A stretch of 35,186 nt of DNA from an uncultured Collinsella sp. (GTDB lineage: Bacteria; Actinomycetota; Coriobacteriia; Coriobacteriales; Coriobacteriaceae). Shown in pieces: positions 31,339-35,186 of the stretch. The stretch's first letter is position 1. Every line of letters starts with the position of its first letter. Position numbers and translations under genes: made by a program. Location: positions 1-35,186 of the forward strand of contig UQMM01000024.1 of the NCBI GenBank assembly GCA_900542165.1, in the 5' to 3' direction. Below the pieces are notes generated by a model. That model did not search any database. It was not told the DNA's origin and worked only from the letters and a program-made list of their open reading frames with translations.

Positions 31339-31518
31339 ATGCCCGTACCTAAACAAAAGCAGGGTCGTATCCGCACTCACACCCGTCGTTCCGCCAACAT
31401 GAAGATCTCGGCTGCGGCTCAGTCCACGTGCCCCCGTTGCGGCGCTGTCAAGCTTCCGCACCACGTGTGCCCCAGCTGCGGTTTCTACAAGGACCGCGAG
31501 GTTATCGTTACCGAGTAA
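31339..31518 (+). CDS. rpmF: 50S ribosomal protein L32
   Basis: 59 residues beginning MPVPKQKQGRIRTHTRRSAN, with a Cys4 zinc ribbon (Cys31, Cys34, Cys44, Cys47) and the ending GFYKDREVIVTE. This is the zinc-containing (C+) form. AAGGAAGG lies 6 bases before the ATG. It is too short to stand out among long open frames but is unmistakable. Confidence 0.96.
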   Translation: MPVPKQKQGRIRTHTRRSANMKISAAAQSTCPRCGAVKLPHHVCPSCGFYKDREVIVTE

Positions 31519-31558
31519 CGGTATACTCTGGATGCGATGCCGTTCCAAATGGAACCAC

Positions 31559-31588
31559 AATGGCCGGCTCAATGAGTCGGCCATTTTT
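31559..31588 (+). terminator. Intrinsic terminator between rpmF and plsX, abutting the plsX RBS
   Basis: AATGGCCGGCTC / GAGTCGGCCATT (12 bp, one G-T, loop AAT) followed by TTTTT. Only four bases separate it from the plsX RBS AAGGAG (31593-31598). A -10-like TATACT lies at 31522-31527 and a small hairpin GTTCC-AAAT-GGAAC at 31542-31555. Confidence 0.87.
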
Positions 31589-31605
31589 GTATAAGGAGCA
31601 TGTAT

Positions 31606-32625
31606 ATGAGTAACGTTCGCGTTTGTGTAGACGTTGTGGGTGGAGACGAGAAACCTCAGGTTGTTCTCGATGGTATCGAGGCTGCACTTGCTGCCGATCC
31701 CGATATCGAGGTCTTGGCAGCTGGCCCCGCCGAAATCGTCAATCCCTTTGCTGCTTCCCACGCACGTGTTGAGGCCCTTGAGGCACCCGACGTTATCGCC
31801 ATGGATGACGATCCCATTCGCGCCGTGATGACCAAACGCAAGTCTTCGATCGTGCTGTCGTGCCGCGCCATCAAGAAGGGAAATGCGGACGCGTTCTTCT
31901 CCGCCGGCTCCACCGGCGCCATGACCGCCGCGGCTACTGCCTACGTGACGCCGTTTAGATATATGGCCGAAGGTAAGAAGCAGCCGGTGCGTCCCTGTCT
32001 GACCAATGCGCTGCCCAATCGTGCCGGCGGTCTGACGGTGCTGTGCGATATGGGCGCCAACCCCGATGTCGAGGTCGATGACATGGTGCGTTTTGCCCAG
32101 ATGGGTAGCGCCTATGCCCGCGTCGTCCTGGGCATCGAGCATCCCCGCGTGGGCCTGCTTGGTAACGGCACCGAGGACGAGAAGGGCTCCAACTTTACCA
32201 AGGCCTGCTTCCCGGCCATGAAAGCCGCCGTTCCCGGCTTTGTTGGTAACTGTGAGGGAACGGACATCACCTCCGGTAACTTCGATGTCGTCGTTGCCGA
32301 TGGCATGTCGGGCAATATTGCGCTCAAGGCCACCGAGGGCGCTGCCAAGTTTTTGCTGCAGGAACTCAAGGGCGTCTTTATGTCATCGCTCGGCACCAAG
32401 ATCGCCGCGCTGCTCATTAAAAAGCAGATGCGCGAGATAAAGGCCAAGCTTTCGGGCGACGCCAAGGGTGGCGCGATTCTTTTGGGCCTGCGCGGCGTGG
32501 TCCTGATCGGCCATGGCGCCACATCGGTCGAGGCTGTTAAAAACGGTACGCTCGCGGCGGCCGAAGCCGTGCGCGCCGGGCTGGTCGAGAATGTCGCCAA
32601 CTCCATGGACGGCATCGTTTTATAA
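31606..32625 (+). CDS. plsX: Phosphate acyltransferase PlsX
   Basis: A 339-residue peripheral membrane enzyme that converts acyl-ACP and phosphate to acyl-phosphate for phospholipid synthesis. It starts VRVCVDVVGGDEKPQVVLDG, where many homologues read DAMGGDxAP. Further signatures are AFFSAGSTGAMTAAA, LCDMGANPDV, RVGLLGNGTEDEKGS and VVVADGMSGNIALKATEG. ATG 31606 lies 7 bases after AAGGAG; ATG 31600 is too close to it. No fapR or fab genes lie in between. Acyl-phosphate is the meeting point with FakA, encoded about 5 kb upstream. Confidence 0.94.
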   Translation: MSNVRVCVDVVGGDEKPQVVLDGIEAALAADPDIEVLAAGPAEIVNPFAASHARVEALEAPDVIAMDDDPIRAVMTKRKSSIVLSCRAIKKGNADAFFSAGSTGAMTAAATAYVTPFRYMAEGKKQPVRPCLTNALPNRAGGLTVLCDMGANPDVEVDDMVRFAQMGSAYARVVLGIEHPRVGLLGNGTEDEKGSNFTKACFPAMKAAVPGFVGNCEGTDITSGNFDVVVADGMSGNIALKATEGAAKFLLQELKGVFMSSLGTKIAALLIKKQMREIKAKLSGDAKGGAILLGLRGVVLIGHGATSVEAVKNGTLAAAEAVRAGLVENVANSMDGIVL

Positions 32626-32681
32626 CAGCGGCGTTATGCGTCTCGGGGCGTGCGTCGTGGGGTAGAATCAGAACCATGTCT

Positions 32682-32710
32682 TGGTACCGCCCGGGCGGTA
32701 CCATTCTTTT
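32682..32710 (+). terminator. Perfect 22-bp palindrome with T-rich tail between plsX and acpP
   Basis: TGGTACCGCCC (32682-32692) is followed directly by its complement GGGCGGTACCA (32693-32703), then TTCTTTT. It can act as a terminator, with CCCGGG opening as the loop. Its perfect symmetry also suits a protein-binding operator. A -10-like TAGAAT lies at 32663-32668. Confidence 0.62.
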
Positions 32711-32739
32711 GGTATTCATGCACTATGAGAGGAAGCGCT

Positions 32740-32982
32740 ATGGATCGCTCCGAAATCTTCGACAAGATCGCCGAGGTCGCTGCTGACGTTCTGGGCGTCG
32801 ATGTTGCCGAAATTAGCGATGAGACCACCTTTGACGACCTCGATGCCAACTCGCTCGAGCGCCTGCAGCTGGTTACGGCTATCGAGGACGAGTTCAACCT
32901 CGAGATCGATGACGAGACTCTGCTCTCGCTCAACTCTGTCGCCGACGCCGTCGACGCGATCGAAAACGCCAGGGAGGCCTAG
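32740..32982 (+). CDS. acpP: Acyl carrier protein
   Basis: An 80-residue acidic protein. The phosphopantetheine serine is Ser38 in LDANSLERLQLV, where the common motif is DSL. The four-helix outline and the ending LLSLNSVADAVDAIE are typical. ATG 32740 is chosen for AGAGGAAG 5 bases upstream over ATG 32725. The Asn at the DSL position suggests a divergent ACP, but its place between plsX and rnc favours the fatty acid ACP. rnc starts 3 bases after the stop. Confidence 0.9.
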   Translation: MDRSEIFDKIAEVAADVLGVDVAEISDETTFDDLDANSLERLQLVTAIEDEFNLEIDDETLLSLNSVADAVDAIENAREA

Positions 32983-32985
32983 GTC

Positions 32986-33711
32986 TTGGCTTTGTCTGAA
33001 CGACTTACGCGTGCCCAGGAAATCCTGGGCCACGAGTTCAATAATAAGGTGCTGCTGCGCGCGGCCCTTACGCATCCCTCGGCAGTCGAGGGACAGCCGG
33101 TTTCTGCCAGCTATGAGCGCCTTGAGTTCTTGGGCGATTCCATTTTGGGCGCTGTGGTCGCACGCTCCCTGTTTGAGTCCTATCCGGAGTTTGACGAGGG
33201 CAAGCTCACGCGCCTGAAGGTGTCGCTTGTCTCGGGCGCTACGCTATCCGAGGTTTCTCACGAGCTGGGCATCGACGACATCATCATCTTTGGTGCCTCC
33301 GAGACCGGTACCGGTGCGCGCGGCCTGCATTCGGCGCTCGAGAACGTCTATGAGTCGCTCGTGGGCGCGCTGTACCTGGATGCCGGCTGGGATGCCGCGG
33401 CGGAGTTCATTCACCGTACGCTTAAGCCGCATTTGGCTTCTGAGCGTGCCGAGCATCCTGCGAACCCCAAGTCGTTTTTGCAGGAGTGCGTGCAAGCCGA
33501 CGGTCACGAGCCCCCGGCGTATAAGCTCGTTGGCTCCGAGGGCCCGGCGCATGCGCCCACCTTTACCGCCGTGGTGTTGATCGATGGTATTCGTCAGGGT
33601 CGCGGCTCTGGCTCCTCAAAGAAGGAAGCCGAGGGAGCCGCCGCGCTCGAAGCGCTCGACCGCATGGGTTACACCACCAACGGCGTGATTCTGAATAAGA
33701 AGCACGTGTAA
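32986..33711 (+). CDS. rnc: Ribonuclease III
   Basis: A 241-residue double-strand RNA endonuclease that processes rRNA and some mRNAs. The catalytic signature is ERLEFLGDS (45-52), with the second acidic site ENVYESLVGALYLDAG (Glu near 123). The C-terminal dsRNA-binding domain (about 163-232) begins PKSFLQECVQADGHEPPAY. The start is TTG 32986, with GGAGG 8 bases upstream, directly after acpP. smc begins 10 bases after the stop. RNase III would act on the long RNA hairpins seen in this window if they are transcribed. Confidence 0.95.
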   Translation: MALSERLTRAQEILGHEFNNKVLLRAALTHPSAVEGQPVSASYERLEFLGDSILGAVVARSLFESYPEFDEGKLTRLKVSLVSGATLSEVSHELGIDDIIIFGASETGTGARGLHSALENVYESLVGALYLDAGWDAAAEFIHRTLKPHLASERAEHPANPKSFLQECVQADGHEPPAYKLVGSEGPAHAPTFTAVVLIDGIRQGRGSGSSKKEAEGAAALEALDRMGYTTNGVILNKKHV

Positions 33712-33721
33712 GCGAGGAACC

Positions 33722-35186
33722 GTGTATCTCAAGTCCCTCACGCTCAAAGGGTTCAAGTCGTTTGCCGACCGTGCCCATATGACGTTTGAGCCGGGCCTGA
33801 CCGTCATCGTCGGTCCCAACGGCTCGGGAAAATCGAACATCTCCGACTCGATTCTGTGGGTCCTGGGCGAGCAGAGCGCCAAGCAGCTGCGCGGTCAGGC
33901 CATGGAGGATGTCATCTTCTCGGGCTCGTCAGCGCGCAAGCCGGTGGGTGTCGCCGAGGTCACGTTGGTGCTCGATAACTCGGACCATATGCTGCCCGTC
34001 GATTTTGACGAGGTCGCCATCACCCGTCGCATGTATCGCTCGGGCGAAAGCGAGTACCTCATCAACTCGAGTCCGTGCCGCCTGATGGACATTCAGGACA
34101 TCCTGCACGATTCGGGCCTGGGCAAGGATACACATTCCATCATCAGCCAGGGCAAACTCGACGCCATCTTGCAGAGCCGCCCCGAGGAGCGCCGCGCCCT
34201 CATCGAGGAGGCCGCTGGCATCTCCAAGCACAAGCGCCGCAAGGAGCGCGCGCTCAAAAAGATTAAGTCGATGGACGAGCACCTGACGCGTGCCCGCGAC
34301 ATCAATAAGGAAATCGCCCGTCAGCTGCGCCCGCTGGAGCGTCAGGTCGATCGCGCGCGCAAGTACAAAGAGCTGTCCTCGCGCGCGAACGAGCTTACGC
34401 AGATGCTAGCCGTCGACGAGCTGCGTTCACTGCAGTCGCAGTGGAATGACTTGGAGAGCCGTTCCAAGGAAGGTGCCGCCGAGCTGGAGCTTGCGCAGTA
34501 CCGCTTGGGCGAAAAGGAGCGCGAGCTCGAGAAGCTTCAGGTCATGCTCGAGGAAAAGGGCCTGTTTGTGGGCGACCTAGGCGAGCAGCGCCGTCATATG
34601 CAAGATGTGGTCGGCCGCATTAACTCCGACATGCGCCTGCTCGAGGAAAAGGGCCACAACATGGTGTCGCGCCTGTCTGACATGCGCGGGCAGATTTCGA
34701 GCTCCGAGCATCAGCGTCGTCGCGTGGTCGAGGAGCTCGAGGACGCGCGTGCGCAGCTTGAGGAAGTGACCGGTGCGCACATGCAGGCCCAGGAGGACGT
34801 TGACGCCGCTGGTCCTGCCGCCGCCGAGCTCCACGAGCGGCGCGTGGCGCTCGACAATCAGATTTCGCAGCTTACGCGTGAGCAACGCGATGTGCAGCGC
34901 GTAGCCGATAATGCCGCGCTCGAGCTCGCCAAGGTGAAGGATTCCTTGAGCAATGCCGAGGTCGAGGACAACATGTATGCCTCGCGCCTGGAGCAGATCG
35001 ATGAACAGCTCGAGGAGGTCACGGCCTCGCTTGAGAGCCGTCGCGACCGCGCCGAGGAGCTTGAGGGTGCTCTTGAGGAAGCGCGCCAGGCTCAGGTCGA
35101 TGCGCGTGAGGCCACCGAGACCGCACGCGCGGCCCTGAAGGACCTGCGTGCCCGCGAGAGCGAGGCGCGCAACAAGTTATCCGAGG
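33722..35186 (+). CDS. smc: Chromosome segregation protein SMC, N-terminal part (continues past window)
   Basis: The first 488 residues or so of SMC, which compacts and aligns the chromosome as an ATP-driven dimer. It starts VYLKSLTLKGFKSFADRAHM, then Walker A VGPNGSGKSNISD, the Q-loop region LRGQAMEDVIFSGSS and INSSPCRLMDIQDILHDSGLGKDTHSIISQGKLDAIL. From about residue 165 it enters the coiled coil (charged heptads). GTG 33722 follows GAGG with a 4-base gap. The frame is open to the window end, so the hinge, second coil and signature motif are not visible. Confidence 0.95.
   Translation, partial: MYLKSLTLKGFKSFADRAHMTFEPGLTVIVGPNGSGKSNISDSILWVLGEQSAKQLRGQAMEDVIFSGSSARKPVGVAEVTLVLDNSDHMLPVDFDEVAITRRMYRSGESEYLINSSPCRLMDIQDILHDSGLGKDTHSIISQGKLDAILQSRPEERRALIEEAAGISKHKRRKERALKKIKSMDEHLTRARDINKEIARQLRPLERQVDRARKYKELSSRANELTQMLAVDELRSLQSQWNDLESRSKEGAAELELAQYRLGEKERELEKLQVMLEEKGLFVGDLGEQRRHMQDVVGRINSDMRLLEEKGHNMVSRLSDMRGQISSSEHQRRRVVEELEDARAQLEEVTGAHMQAQEDVDAAGPAAAELHERRVALDNQISQLTREQRDVQRVADNAALELAKVKDSLSNAEVEDNMYASRLEQIDEQLEEVTASLESRRDRAEELEGALEEARQAQVDAREATETARAALKDLRARESEARNKLSE

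Noticed and set aside
1..35186. CRISPR array, prophage, integrase or defence island
   Set aside because: No regularly spaced repeats, phage genes, recombinases or toxin-antitoxin pairs were seen; nearly all genes are core functions.

Overview
The window looks like the chromosome of a GC-rich Coriobacteriia actinomycete, most likely Collinsella or a close relative. The reasons are strong G/C bias at third codon positions, GTG and TTG starts beside ATG, Actinomycetota-style housekeeping blocks, a sucrose PTS locus and a FakA-type fatty acid kinase. Genus is inferred from gene content and style; no search was run. Bases 1-43 are not genomic. They read as the inner end of an Illumina P5 primer, an 8-base i5 index and the Nextera/Tn5 read-1 adapter with one base missing, so the first gene is cut by a contig end.

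Layout. (1) 44-1216: truncated VTC-domain protein and a DUF4956 membrane protein. (2) 1395-5670: sucrose locus with a LacI-family regulator, a sucrose EIIBC permease and a GH32 sucrose-6-phosphate hydrolase. Three matching 14-bp LacI-type operators lie upstream of the regulator and the permease. (3) 5709-7113: a cystathionine-synthase-like protein that has lost its PLP lysine, convergent with a single-domain ModE-like regulator. (4) 7190-11828: guaB and leuS, separated by palindromic elements. (5) 11860-12432: one minus-strand lipoprotein. (6) 12695-24366: a long information-processing run rimP-nusA-infB-rbfA-nrnA-truB-ribF-dnaG-rpoD, mostly tightly coupled. (7) tRNA-Asn. (8) 24779-30154: asp23-fakA-recG-rsmD-coaD. 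(9) 30223-31518: SepIVA-like coiled-coil protein, yceD, rpmF. (10) 31606-35186: plsX, acpP, rnc and the 5' part of smc.

How the genes fit together. Groups 6 to 10 are mostly conserved core: transcription elongation, translation initiation, ribosome maturation, replication priming and the primary sigma factor, then lipid precursor supply (FakA, PlsX, AcpP), CoA synthesis, ribosome parts, RNase III and chromosome condensation. The sucrose genes form a self-contained uptake and hydrolysis module.

The unusual content is mostly non-coding. Two intergenic copies of a 56-57 bp hairpin repeat carry a compensatory base-pair change. A 118-bp near-complete palindrome fills the leuS leader. A 44-bp REP-like palindrome follows rpoD. 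Several genes (5766, rimP, plsX, perhaps acpP) have an intrinsic terminator placed almost directly against the ribosome-binding site, so their expression probably depends on read-through or attenuation. The clearest case is the nusA operon, where a near-consensus promoter is followed within about 30 bases by a terminator. NusA also carries a C-terminal Cys/His motif, and ylxR and ylxQ are absent from their usual place.
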